Both the position numbers and the translations under genes were made by a program. Below, in pieces: positions 53,770 through 62,930 of a stretch of DNA of 64,000 nucleotides (position 1 is the first letter of the stretch; every line of letters starts with the position of its first letter). The stretch covers positions 496,001-560,000 of the forward strand of contig NZ_BAABRS010000002.1 of the NCBI RefSeq assembly GCF_039545095.1, read 5' to 3'. This stretch comes from Fodinibius salicampi. GTDB taxonomy: Bacteria; Bacteroidota; Rhodothermia; Balneolales; Balneolaceae. The notes beneath the pieces were generated by a model that did no database searches, was not told the DNA's origin, and was given only the letters and a program-made list of their open reading frames with translations.

Positions 53770-54891
53770 TTACAACTCCTCCTTCACCGTTATTATACGG
53801 TTATAAGACTGGTCAATTTGATCTTCGGATATTTCTCCCTCCTTTAGTAGTTCTTTAATAAGGCGGTTTGCTTTGGGAACGATCTCTGGGTCATATACGG
53901 AGTTATTAGCAAAAGAAAGAATATCGACCCCGGCATTGATTGCCTGCCGGATAGCCGTTTTAAGTCCGTATTCTTTGCGAATAGCTCCCATCATCAGATC
54001 ATCAGAGATTACGACTCCGTCATAGCTAAGGCTGTCCCGAAGCATCCCGGTAATGACCGGTTTGGATAAAGTTGCCGGATAGGAGGAATCCCATCGGGCG
54101 TTGTAAATATGAGCAGTCATAATTAAATCGACCAAGCCTGAGTCAATGAGCTCCCGGTAAGGAATGAGTTCATTAGCTGACCAGGTATCCGTCACATCTA
54201 CAACCCCAAGATGTGAGTCTTTTTCTGAGCTCCCGTGCCCGGGGAAGTGTTTTAAGGTAGTTAAGATATCATGTTCATGAAGGACCTTTATATAGGTTTT
54301 GGCATGATTTGTAACTTCCTGTGGATCTGAGGAAAAACTACGTTCAAGTCCACCAATAACCGGGTTATCCGGATTGGTATTGACGTCCACTACCGGTGCA
54401 AGATTGGTATTTATACCGAGGTCAGAAAGCATTTCCGCTGTTTGTCGGGCATAATAACGGGTACTGTCCAAATTATTTAGTTGACCCAGATACTGTGCGG
54501 ATACAGAGGCCGGGAAACCGCGATTAGGTTTAAGTCTCGCTACTTTTCCTCCTTCCTGATCAATGGCTACGATCAAAGGAGTTTCGGAGAGCGATTGCAA
54601 GTCATTTATCAGGGTTTTTAACTGCTCTGGTGACTTGATATTTCTTTCCGCCTTGCCGAGGGGTACATCATAATCAAATAAAGTGACACCGCCCAGATGG
54701 TATTTGGTGATATCTCGTACGATATGATTGGTATCTGCAATAGTCATCCCCCGGAAACCAATGTTCAGCATTTCTCCAATTTTTTTATTGAGAGAGACAT
54801 CTTCAGTATGTGATTCGTTGGTATCCTGCTGGCTGCACGCACTGCCAGCAAAGGTAAAAAGTAAGGCAAGTGAGAGTATTAGTGGTTTCAT
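53770..54891 (-). CDS. Glycoside hydrolase family 3 lipoprotein (NagZ-like)
   Basis: A 373-residue exported lipoprotein (signal ending TFAGSAC). The single GH3 (alpha/beta)8 domain has the characteristic KHFPGHGSSEKDSHLG loop, with the His/Asp pair used as acid/base in NagZ-like enzymes, and the nucleophile region VVISDDLMMGAI. VAIDQEGGKVARL is also typical. NagZ-like enzymes remove beta-N-acetylglucosamine from muropeptides or chitin fragments; being exported, this one should act on the periplasmic or extracellular side. It starts 13 bp after the stop of the TlpA-type gene and so is probably co-transcribed with it. Confidence 0.88.
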   Translation of the reverse strand: MKPLILSLALLFTFAGSACSQQDTNESHTEDVSLNKKIGEMLNIGFRGMTIADTNHIVRDITKYHLGGVTLFDYDVPLGKAERNIKSPEQLKTLINDLQSLSETPLIVAIDQEGGKVARLKPNRGFPASVSAQYLGQLNNLDSTRYYARQTAEMLSDLGINTNLAPVVDVNTNPDNPVIGGLERSFSSDPQEVTNHAKTYIKVLHEHDILTTLKHFPGHGSSEKDSHLGVVDVTDTWSANELIPYRELIDSGLVDLIMTAHIYNARWDSSYPATLSKPVITGMLRDSLSYDGVVISDDLMMGAIRKEYGLKTAIRQAINAGVDILSFANNSVYDPEIVPKANRLIKELLKEGEISEDQIDQSYNRIITVKEEL

Positions 54892-54904
54892 AAGTCTGCG
54901 ATTC

Positions 54905-56395
54905 CTATTCGTTAGGCTTGGTAATGAGGCTGTCTAACACTTCTGGTAAATTAAAAGAGGGACGAATATCGTTATATCGTATAATAGTCCCTTCGGGATC
55001 AACCAAGATATAGAAGGGAATGCCTCCACCCCGGTACGATTTAAAAGTAGATTGCTGGAATCCATTTCCGCCGTAAAGTTGAGGCCAGGGATTGTCGAAC
55101 TGCTGTATGGCCTGCCTCCAGCGCAGACTATCCTCTTCAATGGATATTGCTACAATCTCAAACTCATCGCGTGAATAGGTATTATATAGTTTTTTCATCG
55201 ATGCAAATTCATCCAGGCATGGAATACACCAGCTAGCCCAAAAGTCCAGGAGTACATACTTCCCTCTGAAATCTTTCATTTCAACTATTTCTTCTTCACT
55301 ATTTGGTAGAGTGAAGGGGATGGCTGGTTGTCCCGGGGAGACACGTTTTAGCTCCTCATAAAAGTTTTTAAGAAAGTCTGTGTATCTCGGATAGTCGGAT
55401 GAATAATCCTCAATAAACCGTTCATAACTGGGAGTGGCGATCTCCAGGGGCATTTCACCTAATCTTTCTGCGACGAGGTGCATTCTGGCGTATGCTTTGG
55501 CCCGTCGATCTTCGACATGCTGTAAAACCGCAGTACGGGCGGAATCAAGAGTTTCATAACCCAGACGTTTGATATCATATTCCATAAGTGACTGCCCGTA
55601 TTCTTCTTCGATGCTATCCGCTACGCCAAAGGTGTTTGCATAGGCATTGGTAAAGTCCCGGATGCCGGCCCGTTGGGCATGGAGAGTATTAAATTCAAAA
55701 AAATGAAGCTCTTTGGCTTCTTTTATTACAGCCTGACGTTCTTTGTCGGGTGCAAATTCGGGCTGTTCTCTTCGGTAACGAATATCTTCCAGCCGTTTTA
55801 CAAGGTATTCGCCTACCGTGCGATAATACAGGGGGCGCAAGGGAGTATCCTTAAAGTAATTCTCTGCAAGTTTATAACGTTTTTGATATAGATTGGTGAC
55901 TTGTGTTGATTCACCTTCTCGGAAGGCCGGGAGTTGTTTCTCTATTTGAGAGAGTATCTGCTGCTCTTCATTCCAATAGTCCGCATAAAGACTGTCCCAG
56001 GGTTCAGAATAGCCCTTCACTTCTACCGATTTAGGGAATTGATTGCGTTGGATTGTTAGATTAAGCGAATTACCAGGATCTACGAGTAGCGGGTAATGCT
56101 GATCGTCAATGAAAAGTCGCACGAGCTGGGTTGAATCCACGGGGAGATCAACCTGAAAATTTCCGTTATTATCAGGCTCAAAGGGATAAGTTATTTTATC
56201 TGCATATTTATAGTGTATAGGCTGCTTGCTGATATATATTTCTGCAGAGCCTACATAATCAATAACTCCTTCAATCGAAGTGATATTATTAGATTGCTTG
56301 CCGTTGCCGTTTTCAAAGTTGTTCTCACAACCGATGAGCAGTAACGTGCAAAGTCCAAGGAGTATTGTTATATGAACGTGAGCGTATATATACAT
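54905..56395 (-). CDS. TlpA-family thioredoxin-like lipoprotein
   Basis: A 496-residue lipoprotein (signal ending TLLLIGC). The N-terminal part (about 35-130) resembles the DUF4369-like beta domain frequent in Bacteroidota redox proteins. A helical middle region (about 140-330) is rich in acidic residues. The C-terminal TlpA/ResA domain (about 345-496) carries KYVLLDFWASWCIPC with C390 and C393 and the cis-Pro in RGGGIPFYILVD. It should act as an outer- or inner-membrane-anchored periplasmic thiol reductase. The GH3 gene follows at once in the same direction; no functional link between them is evident. Confidence 0.88.
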   Translation of the reverse strand: MYIYAHVHITILLGLCTLLLIGCENNFENGNGKQSNNITSIEGVIDYVGSAEIYISKQPIHYKYADKITYPFEPDNNGNFQVDLPVDSTQLVRLFIDDQHYPLLVDPGNSLNLTIQRNQFPKSVEVKGYSEPWDSLYADYWNEEQQILSQIEKQLPAFREGESTQVTNLYQKRYKLAENYFKDTPLRPLYYRTVGEYLVKRLEDIRYRREQPEFAPDKERQAVIKEAKELHFFEFNTLHAQRAGIRDFTNAYANTFGVADSIEEEYGQSLMEYDIKRLGYETLDSARTAVLQHVEDRRAKAYARMHLVAERLGEMPLEIATPSYERFIEDYSSDYPRYTDFLKNFYEELKRVSPGQPAIPFTLPNSEEEIVEMKDFRGKYVLLDFWASWCIPCLDEFASMKKLYNTYSRDEFEIVAISIEEDSLRWRQAIQQFDNPWPQLYGGNGFQQSTFKSYRGGGIPFYILVDPEGTIIRYNDIRPSFNLPEVLDSLITKPNE

Positions 56396-56590
56396 TTTGG
56401 GGATAACCGTTTGTCAGAAAGTTTTAACTAGAGACAATAAGTCCTATAAGGAAGCAATAATCTATCATTAAAAAATGAGTAGAAAAAATTTGTAAGACAG
56501 ATTGATTTGATTAATCTTATAACAAGAAAAGAGCATTATTCATTGAGATAGTTCTTGAGTGATCCTGTAGAGCATCAATAAAAGTTTTTC

Positions 56591-56629
56591 AAACTTTTTT
56601 GTAACAAATTGCTTGTTAAACACTCTTGT
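56591..56629 (+). promoter_or_regulatory. Putative ECF-type promoter upstream of the anti-sigma-like TPR gene
   Basis: AAACTTTTTTGTAACAAATTGCTTG (25 bp, containing TGTAAC at 56600-56605) is followed after 16 bp by ACTCTTGT (56622-56629). The identical block with the same 16-bp spacing occurs on the other strand upstream of the lipoprotein pair (61726-61764). The TGTAAC core has the AAC of ECF -35 elements. A 165-nt leader would precede the ATG at 56794. The remainder of 56396-56793 is AT-rich with no gene. Confidence 0.65.
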
Positions 56630-56793
56630 TAATTGAGGGGATGATCTAAATGTCTGATTAGGGGAAGTCCTCAAGGCAACAACTGGAATAAATAGCAATA
56701 ATTGTTGTGAGTAAAGAGTGATGAAGACTCATATATATAATACCTTTTGATCTCACAATGTATTTTTCTGCATAAATTTTAAAAAGTGGAATT

Positions 56794-57564
56794 ATGAATG
56801 AGCGTCTAAATAACGAAGAGCTAAAAGGAAAAATTGAACAATATCTGGATGGCCAACTTTCGCCTGGGGAAGTAGATGAACTTTGGGCAGAGCTTGTAGA
56901 GAAGGGGGAGTATCTGGATTATATGAAGAGTGTAGCTAATTTGAAGTCTGTAGTAGAAGACAAAAAAGAAGAGGAAGAGCAGGTACAGGAGACGAAGAAA
57001 AGCTATATTTACTATGCGGCGGCTGCAGTGATAGCATTGTTAATTGCCGTATTGGGCGTAATGAACTTATCTAATCAAGAATCTGTCGGATTGGTTAGCC
57101 CGATTCCGGATGTTGAACTTGAATATTATCGTTCTGCAGATGGCACTGTTACCGATCGCGATAGTGATAAGTTGATACGTGATGCCGTAGCTCTTGCAAA
57201 TAGTGGTGAAATAGATAAAGCTATTTCTCTCTTAGAAGAAGAGATAGATAAGGTTGAAGAAACAGAACAGATAGCCCGCTTGAATATGACATTGGGATCT
57301 TTGTTCTATAACCAAGAGCAGTACGATAAGGCAATTGAACAGTACAGCTGGATTATAGAAAGGGCAGATAAAGAAAAATTGGGACTCTTACTGCTGGAAA
57401 AAGCACTGTGGTATCGAGGAAACGCTTATTTGCAGAAGGATCAAATTGCAGAAGCTAAAACTGATATTAGAAAAGCCTATGACTTGAACGGAGCGTATCG
57501 CCGCGTAACAGAACGCTATCTTAAAAGTTTGAATAACAACAATAATAATACTACTACTAGATAA
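56794..57564 (+). CDS. Membrane anti-sigma-like protein with periplasmic TPR repeats
   Basis: A 256-residue protein. Residues 1-65 are acidic and helical, starting MNERLNNEELKGKIEQYLDGQLSPGEVDELWAEL, similar to the N-terminal sigma-binding part of ECF anti-sigma factors, but without the zinc H-x3-C-x2-C motif. One TM helix (71-91, YIYYAAAAVIALLIAVLGVM) places the rest outside. TPR-like repeats cover about 125-240 (AISLLEEEIDKVEETEQIARLNMTLGSLFYNQEQYDKAIEQYS). The tail is NNNNNTTTR. It is convergent to the CHAT gene and shares a promoter motif with the small lipoproteins. Anti-sigma action on the sigma factor at 61971-62558 is inferred from context. Confidence 0.65.
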   Translation: MNERLNNEELKGKIEQYLDGQLSPGEVDELWAELVEKGEYLDYMKSVANLKSVVEDKKEEEEQVQETKKSYIYYAAAAVIALLIAVLGVMNLSNQESVGLVSPIPDVELEYYRSADGTVTDRDSDKLIRDAVALANSGEIDKAISLLEEEIDKVEETEQIARLNMTLGSLFYNQEQYDKAIEQYSWIIERADKEKLGLLLLEKALWYRGNAYLQKDQIAEAKTDIRKAYDLNGAYRRVTERYLKSLNNNNNNTTTR

Positions 57565-57684
57565 GGATAGTGTATGTAGGATATATATAGTTAGTTACTA
57601 CTATATAATAGAGTCTGGTACTACATCTACATTATATCAACTCAGTTAGTTAAATTTCTAATATTCCTATTTCATCTTATACAA

Positions 57685-60600
57685 CTATACGGATACTGAG
57701 CCGTTAGAAGATTGAAATAGGACTCCCTTCTCTTTGAACAAAGTCAATATTATAATAATCAAAAAGTAGAGTAAGAAGATCCCAGCTATAGCCAGATTTG
57801 TTCTTCGGTTGGGATGTACAATAGGCTCGGTATCACCAATCAGCATATAAGGACCCCAGAGATGCGGACTTGCATTCTTTGTCTCCAGGAAGTATCGTTT
57901 GGTAGCTTGAAGGGCTTCAGATTTGGATTTCCCCTCATTAAGCTGATCATAGAAATGGATTGCAAAGTCTGAGGCGAGCATATCATTGACCGACCATATA
58001 TTCAGTACGAGCGATTGTGCTCCGGCATATTGTAAGGCCCGGCTGAATCCCATGATTCCGGATCCCCGGATATAGGGTCCCGACCCCGACTTGCAGGAAT
58101 TAAGCATGATCATTTCATTATTGAGATTTAACTCAAAGAGCTCATATGCAAATAGTTGATTACTAAATGCACTGTCTTTTTCTGTTGAGTTATTAGCCAT
58201 GTAGATCGTTGAAAAAAGCGGATCTCTCTCAGAAACTTCACTGTGTGTGGCCAAGTGCAGAATTCGTCCATTTTGAGCAGATTGGGTAAAAGTTTCTTTT
58301 TGTGACGCATTATTGGTATAAGTTTTGAGATTGTTAAGGCGCGTCAACCGGTCCTTAATGGTATTCACTTCTGCTTCTGCAAAGGGAAGGGGAACCAGGT
58401 TTTTGCTTGGGAAGCCGTCAAAGTTTGATACCCCATAACCTATGTAATTCCACTCATTCGTTGAATCGGTATTATTGGTCTGTGCCTCCGTTTTAAAGTC
58501 GTTCAGAGAAGTCAGGTAGTGGATGTCAAAACGTTCTATAGCATACCGGCTTTCCCCGTAACTGAATTTATGAGCCGGCTTTTCTATAGGTAAGACATCT
58601 ACCGGAAGCTGATAGAGGTAACTGTCCGGGATAATGGTAATTTCTTCAATGCGGCTGGGCAGCTCATCAATATTCAGCAGTTGAGAGACGGCGTACAGTG
58701 AGTCGAGATTCGTTGAGTTATTGGCCAGTTGCTCGACAGAACCCTCAAAGAGCTTACGTCTTTTTTCATCGAGCAGAATGACATCAACATTTACATCAGA
58801 ACGGGTAATTTTGGCTATATAGTATTGGTCCTTCAGTTCGGTGATGTGTAGTACCAATTGATGAGCAGAAAGCTTACGCTGGACTTCAGGTATGGGTATC
58901 GGCTGTACATCAGATTGTGAAGAGATTTTCCGGTCAAACTTTCTTTTCTGGAGATTAAGCTCATTGATTTCCTGCTGAACCTGAAATTGCTCATCCTGGG
59001 GAAGGGTAAGTAATCTCTTGCGTTTGGCGTCCAGCTGGTTCGTAATATTTTTGTACTGAGTGAGTTCCGACTCACTCAGCAGGCTGGCCCGGATCAGTGG
59101 ATTTTGATAAATGGACGCATCATTAATGGTTTTTAATCGGTCTAAAAGGTTGACGGCCTGGGCAGGCTGATCACTATCCCTATAAATAGACGCCGTTAGC
59201 TCAAAAGCATCAATATATTCATCGGCGACATGCCAAAACCCGGACTGAAGGTCCGTGCTGCTTTGAGCCCGTTCCACGACCTGCTCAATGGTAGGAGTTA
59301 AAATCGCCAGTGCTTCTTCAGGCTGACCTTTTTCGTGGAGCAGCTGCGCCCTGACGGTATTGGCTTTCACAAGCTGTTCAAAGTTAAGTTTGCTTAGGTC
59401 AAGCTGACTAAATTCTTTAACAAGAGTCTCTGCTTTTGATATTTGATGCTGTTTCAGATGAATCCTAGCTTTATTCACTATCGCATCGATATAGTTGGGG
59501 TTGTCTTCTTGTGGAGTTAGTTCGATAATCCGATCATATCTTATTAAGGCTTTTTCAAATTTTTGCTGTTTCTCAAATGTCTGCGATTCTTCATTGAGAA
59601 GGTAGATATAGTATCTGGAGTCATTTTGTGGATCTAAGGCTTGTTCAGCATTTAAAAAATATTCATGTGCTTTTTCAAAATTATTTTGGAATTCCCGGTA
59701 GAATGAACCTAAAAAGGTATAAATTTTCCCCAAGTCAGTAGGATTCCCCAGTTCTTTAGCTAGTTTTTCAGCCTGTTCAATGTAATTTAGAGCATTGGAT
59801 AAATCATTAGTCTGTTTATAGTAAACAAAAAGATTGTTATAGATTTCCAGCTGGTGCGAATAGTTCCCTTGTTGTTGGGCTGTTTCCAGGGCTTGGAATT
59901 GAAGGTCTAGGTACCGATCATATTCTCCCAATTTATGATAGGTGATTCCCAGGTTGTTATAGAGCGAAGAGCGATTAATGGGAATATTATTGCTATTTGC
60001 CTCTTCCAATACCTGGGTATACACTTCTTTGGCTCGCTGTATTTTTCCAATACTATATAAATAGACCCCTTGCAAGGTTCTGACACTGAGTTCCGCCTTT
60101 TTGTCATTTGTATATTTGGTGAGGGGCAGGAGATAATTTCTTGTAATGGTTAAGTTGCGGTCAAAATATCCGGTCCTATACATGGCATAATCAAGGTACC
60201 GGTAAATTCTTAACTTAAGCGAAGAAGCGGGAAACCAATGATCATTTATTAACGTATTATAGAGTGGGGTAATTTGTGAATAGCGGTCCAACAGGTAGAG
60301 CGCCTGCATCAAAGTAAAGGCGGGTAGGTGAGGTCCTCTATGGTTGATTACAGATCGGTTATTCTGCCATTGGTAAGCTAGCTGTGTAATATAGCTCTCG
60401 GATAAATATTGGCGTCGATCTGGGTGGGTGAGCAGGAAAAAATGAGGCAGCCGAAAGGATTTTGTGGGGAGCATTTCATCTGTAATACGGTCATTGGCAA
60501 TGATCGCATTACTCATATCCTGGTAATTGATATTGCTAAAACCTCCTGGAAAAGTATGGTTAGAAGTAAAATCCTCGTACAGCTGCCGCTTATTGGGGAG

Positions 60601-60936
60601 ATCTTGAAGCAGGAGGGCGATCAGGAGATCGGCCGAACCCGTTTCAAACACCACTTTTTTCAGCTGCTTAGCAGTTGAATTCTCAATACTCTTAAAAAGA
60701 GACAGAGGGCCCTCGTTAAGTCCTTGTTCACGGACTTTCTGTTCGACAAAAGTTTTTACGTTTTTGTTATCGGAGGTTATGAGAGTAAGCGCCCACAGGT
60801 TTTCATCCGTATTTCGTCCTTCCTCAATTTCCTGTATATAATGCTCCGCCTGGGTAAAGGCCTGCCGTACATTTTCAGGATGATTTTCCGGGCCCTGTAC
60901 AAGCTGAAGAATGCCAAGAAGTAGAAGGAGCCGCAT
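57685..60936 (-). CDS. Exported TPR-CHAT domain protease-like protein
   Basis: A 1083-residue protein. A short signal peptide (MRLLLLLGILQLVQG) is followed by TPR repeats (about 270-600), then a coiled-coil (about 640-690, LDAKRKRLLTLPQDEQFQVQQEINEL), then a CHAT domain (about 790-1040). The caspase-like dyad is present: H898 in LHLATHSEVS and C948 in MLNSCKSGSG. A C-terminal TM helix (about 1052-1070, IAGIFLLYFLIIIILTLF) anchors it, so the protease domain should lie in the periplasm. CHAT domains are caspase-like peptidases, and TPR-CHAT proteins can be activated by partners. No substrate is known; the neighbouring sigma/anti-sigma genes and lipoproteins are candidate partners. Confidence 0.88.
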   Translation of the reverse strand: MRLLLLLGILQLVQGPENHPENVRQAFTQAEHYIQEIEEGRNTDENLWALTLITSDNKNVKTFVEQKVREQGLNEGPLSLFKSIENSTAKQLKKVVFETGSADLLIALLLQDLPNKRQLYEDFTSNHTFPGGFSNINYQDMSNAIIANDRITDEMLPTKSFRLPHFFLLTHPDRRQYLSESYITQLAYQWQNNRSVINHRGPHLPAFTLMQALYLLDRYSQITPLYNTLINDHWFPASSLKLRIYRYLDYAMYRTGYFDRNLTITRNYLLPLTKYTNDKKAELSVRTLQGVYLYSIGKIQRAKEVYTQVLEEANSNNIPINRSSLYNNLGITYHKLGEYDRYLDLQFQALETAQQQGNYSHQLEIYNNLFVYYKQTNDLSNALNYIEQAEKLAKELGNPTDLGKIYTFLGSFYREFQNNFEKAHEYFLNAEQALDPQNDSRYYIYLLNEESQTFEKQQKFEKALIRYDRIIELTPQEDNPNYIDAIVNKARIHLKQHQISKAETLVKEFSQLDLSKLNFEQLVKANTVRAQLLHEKGQPEEALAILTPTIEQVVERAQSSTDLQSGFWHVADEYIDAFELTASIYRDSDQPAQAVNLLDRLKTINDASIYQNPLIRASLLSESELTQYKNITNQLDAKRKRLLTLPQDEQFQVQQEINELNLQKRKFDRKISSQSDVQPIPIPEVQRKLSAHQLVLHITELKDQYYIAKITRSDVNVDVILLDEKRRKLFEGSVEQLANNSTNLDSLYAVSQLLNIDELPSRIEEITIIPDSYLYQLPVDVLPIEKPAHKFSYGESRYAIERFDIHYLTSLNDFKTEAQTNNTDSTNEWNYIGYGVSNFDGFPSKNLVPLPFAEAEVNTIKDRLTRLNNLKTYTNNASQKETFTQSAQNGRILHLATHSEVSERDPLFSTIYMANNSTEKDSAFSNQLFAYELFELNLNNEMIMLNSCKSGSGPYIRGSGIMGFSRALQYAGAQSLVLNIWSVNDMLASDFAIHFYDQLNEGKSKSEALQATKRYFLETKNASPHLWGPYMLIGDTEPIVHPNRRTNLAIAGIFLLYFLIIIILTLFKEKGVLFQSSNGSVSV

Positions 60937-61162
60937 TGCGATGATAAGTATGAGTTAATGAGGGCTTGTTAACTAAAGATATAAAGAAATATCCCAAACT
61001 TATCGAAACATAAATTTATTTTAATGTGACGGCCCTTCTACCTTCCGGCATTTAGAATGATTCATAATAATGAACTGGTTTGCCCAAACACTGCATTGAG
61101 ACCTGAAAGAAAATATTTGAACTGATGATTGGTCAAGCATTACAGAAGAAATTCCAAAAATT

Positions 61163-61363
61163 TTATTCTGGCTTGTCAACAATAGGGCTCATTTCAGCAT
61201 CTGTACCAAAACCGGGGTTGTCAGGCTGGTCGGGCGTTACTTGCTCCGTTGCAGGCTGTTCGGGCTGCTGAGAAAGTCCGGGATCAGTAACAGAAGAAGC
61301 ACAACCGGCGAATAAAGCTACGATGAAAGTGAGAGCGACGAATTTTTTAATGAGAGATTTCAT
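61163..61363 (-). CDS. Small lipoprotein, tandem copy 1
   Basis: A 66-residue precursor: signal peptide with lipobox LFAGC, giving a mature 46-residue Pro/Gln/Asp-rich tail (DPGLSQQPEQPATEQ, then DQPDNPGFGTDAEMSPIVDKPE) without predicted structure. It is identical in every base to the copy 261 bp upstream, so it arose by a very recent duplication. It probably shares the transcript of copy 2, since the only promoter-like element is upstream of copy 2. Function unknown. The family was not recognised. It lies between the CHAT gene and the sigma factor. Confidence 0.75.
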   Translation of the reverse strand: MKSLIKKFVALTFIVALFAGCASSVTDPGLSQQPEQPATEQVTPDQPDNPGFGTDAEMSPIVDKPE

Positions 61364-61423
61364 AATTTATCTTTTTTTTGACTACAGCTATAATTGTAGA
61401 AGAAATATCACTGATTATATTTG

Positions 61424-61624
61424 TTATTCTGGCTTGTCAACAATAGGGCTCATTTCAGCATCTGTACCAAAACCGGGGTTGTCAGGCTGGTCGGGCGTTA
61501 CTTGCTCCGTTGCAGGCTGTTCGGGCTGCTGAGAAAGTCCGGGATCAGTAACAGAAGAAGCACAACCGGCGAATAAAGCTACGATGAAAGTGAGAGCGAC
61601 GAATTTTTTAATGAGAGATTTCAT
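61424..61624 (-). CDS. Small lipoprotein, tandem copy 2 (promoter-proximal)
   Basis: The same 66-residue lipoprotein precursor as the downstream copy, with identical coding bases. The two differ only outside the gene: this one has GAGTCCTTTTTATT-type sequence (plus strand) beyond its start and the conserved promoter block at 61726-61764, while copy 1 is preceded by a short AT-rich gap. An AAGGACTC stretch (minus strand) upstream of the ATG may serve as ribosome site. The gene is divergent from the sigma factor. A stress-response or target lipoprotein for the CHAT system is a possibility only. Confidence 0.75.
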   Translation of the reverse strand: MKSLIKKFVALTFIVALFAGCASSVTDPGLSQQPEQPATEQVTPDQPDNPGFGTDAEMSPIVDKPE

Positions 61625-61725
61625 AATGAGTCCTTTTTATTATTTGATTATGAGTAATTAATATAAAAGTGAAAATAAGCCATTGAGCCTGCTTCGAGAT
61701 AAACATACAGACCCCCTTCATTTAT

Positions 61726-61764
61726 ACAAGAGTATTTTGCAAGCAATTTGTTACAAAAAAGTTT
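61726..61764 (-). promoter_or_regulatory. Putative ECF-type promoter upstream of the lipoprotein pair
   Basis: On the minus strand: a 25-bp block identical to 56591-56615, with TGTAAC (61755-61750), then 16 bp, then ACTCTTGT (61733-61726). It would give a leader of about 100 nt before the ATG at 61624. It lies in the divergent region shared with the sigma factor. The rest of 61625-61970 is AT-rich and shows no gene. Confidence 0.65.
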
Positions 61765-61970
61765 ATTTTTGAGTTATTTTCTTGCAAAACAGCATAAATA
61801 TAGATTAACTATATAATATAACTTTATATAAAACAACTATTTAGAGAGGAATTGGTTTTTAAGGAAGCCGGATTGTAATTTGGATGGCAAGAGAATAGTT
61901 ATATATTCAAAATAGAAGATACCGTTGATTGGGGACCTATTTTTTCTGCAAATAAGATGCATATATCATT

Positions 61971-62558
61971 TTGAGTTTTTCCAAAGTCGATTATTCCGAA
62001 ATTATTGATGCTCTTCAACAGAATCGGGAGGGAGAGGTAAACGAGCTGTTGAAAGAACTTACTTACCGTTTGCGGGACTACATGCGTGTGGTTCTGGATG
62101 CCAGTCAGGATGATAGGGAAGAATGTGTCCAGCGAGCGCTTACCATTGCATATGAGCAGATTATACAGGGAAACATCAAGGATGAGAAAAGGATATTTGC
62201 TTACCTGTTAAAAATATGCCGCAACGAGTATTTCACGCTTAAAAAAGAAAACCGGCGATTGGAGTCTTTAGATAATCATGATTATGAAGAACAAGATAAT
62301 TATGAAGGACACTTTGTGGACCCCGGGGACCAGGTCCAAAACCTGATGGATGAAGACCGGCAGAAAATTTTAGAGGCCTGCCTGGATAACCTAAAAGAAG
62401 AATATAGGGAGTTTATCGAATATCTGATGGAGCGGCCAAATATTTCTACTGAAGATGCAAGCAGGCATTTTGGGATTTCACAAGCCAGTATGAGAACCCG
62501 GAAATCGCGAATTTTAGAGCGTCTTCATTACTGTTTCCAGCGGAAATGGAATAAATAG
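61971..62558 (+). CDS. ECF-like RNA polymerase sigma factor
   Basis: A 195-residue sigma-70-family protein. The region-2-like part (about 20-90) has LTYRLRDYMRVVLDASQDDREECVQRALTIAYEQI and KDEKRIFAYLLKICRNEYFTLKKENRRLESLDN. The region-4 part (about 125-190) has RQKILEACLDNLKEEYREFIEYLM and the DNA-recognition helix ASRHFGISQASMRTRKSRILERL. The linker is highly acidic (DNHDYEEQDNYEGHFVDP). TTG at 61971 is the best start: there is an in-frame TAA shortly upstream and no ATG before residue 38. It lies divergent to the lipoprotein pair and is the likely activator of the shared promoter motif. Confidence 0.85.
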   Translation: MSFSKVDYSEIIDALQQNREGEVNELLKELTYRLRDYMRVVLDASQDDREECVQRALTIAYEQIIQGNIKDEKRIFAYLLKICRNEYFTLKKENRRLESLDNHDYEEQDNYEGHFVDPGDQVQNLMDEDRQKILEACLDNLKEEYREFIEYLMERPNISTEDASRHFGISQASMRTRKSRILERLHYCFQRKWNK

Positions 62559-62930
62559 GTCATTGCTTTGATTATTTTCGATGTTCAGGAATGCCTTTCT
62601 AAGAACTATCTATTCCTATTATACTCGTCTTTGTGATTAGAAAAAATTGCTTAAAAATTTCCCCAGCCATTTTGCTTCTTGTTCCCATTTTATAGGGCTA
62701 CCAGCAGCAATCTTTGATGATCATCCCACGGGTTCGAAAAAAGTTCATAGAGGTTGAGAGAGTATTTGCATTTCACGCCTATATTTATATAGTTACGAAT
62801 TAAAATTTTTGAGAATGTTTTCGCTATAGGGATTATAACGGACCATTTATATTAATACTGTCAGATGGATAAATAGATTGTTAAGACAAGCGTATCTTAA
62901 CTTCAGTAAGGGATTAAATAATAGGTAGAT
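62559..62930. other. Intergenic region, no gene seen
   Basis: About 370 AT-rich bases between the sigma factor and the DUF4212 gene. It presumably contains the symporter promoter. No hairpin with a T tract, no RNA gene and no convincing small frame was recognised. Confidence 0.5.

Larger units (their letters stand above)
61163..61630. repeat. Tandem direct duplication carrying the lipoprotein gene
   Basis: Two direct copies, 61163-61369 and 61424-61630, of about 207 bp, offset by 261 bp and identical as far as I can read. Identity begins at the stop codon and ends a few bases beyond the start codon (after CATAAT). The linker between them is not repeated. Confidence 0.85.
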
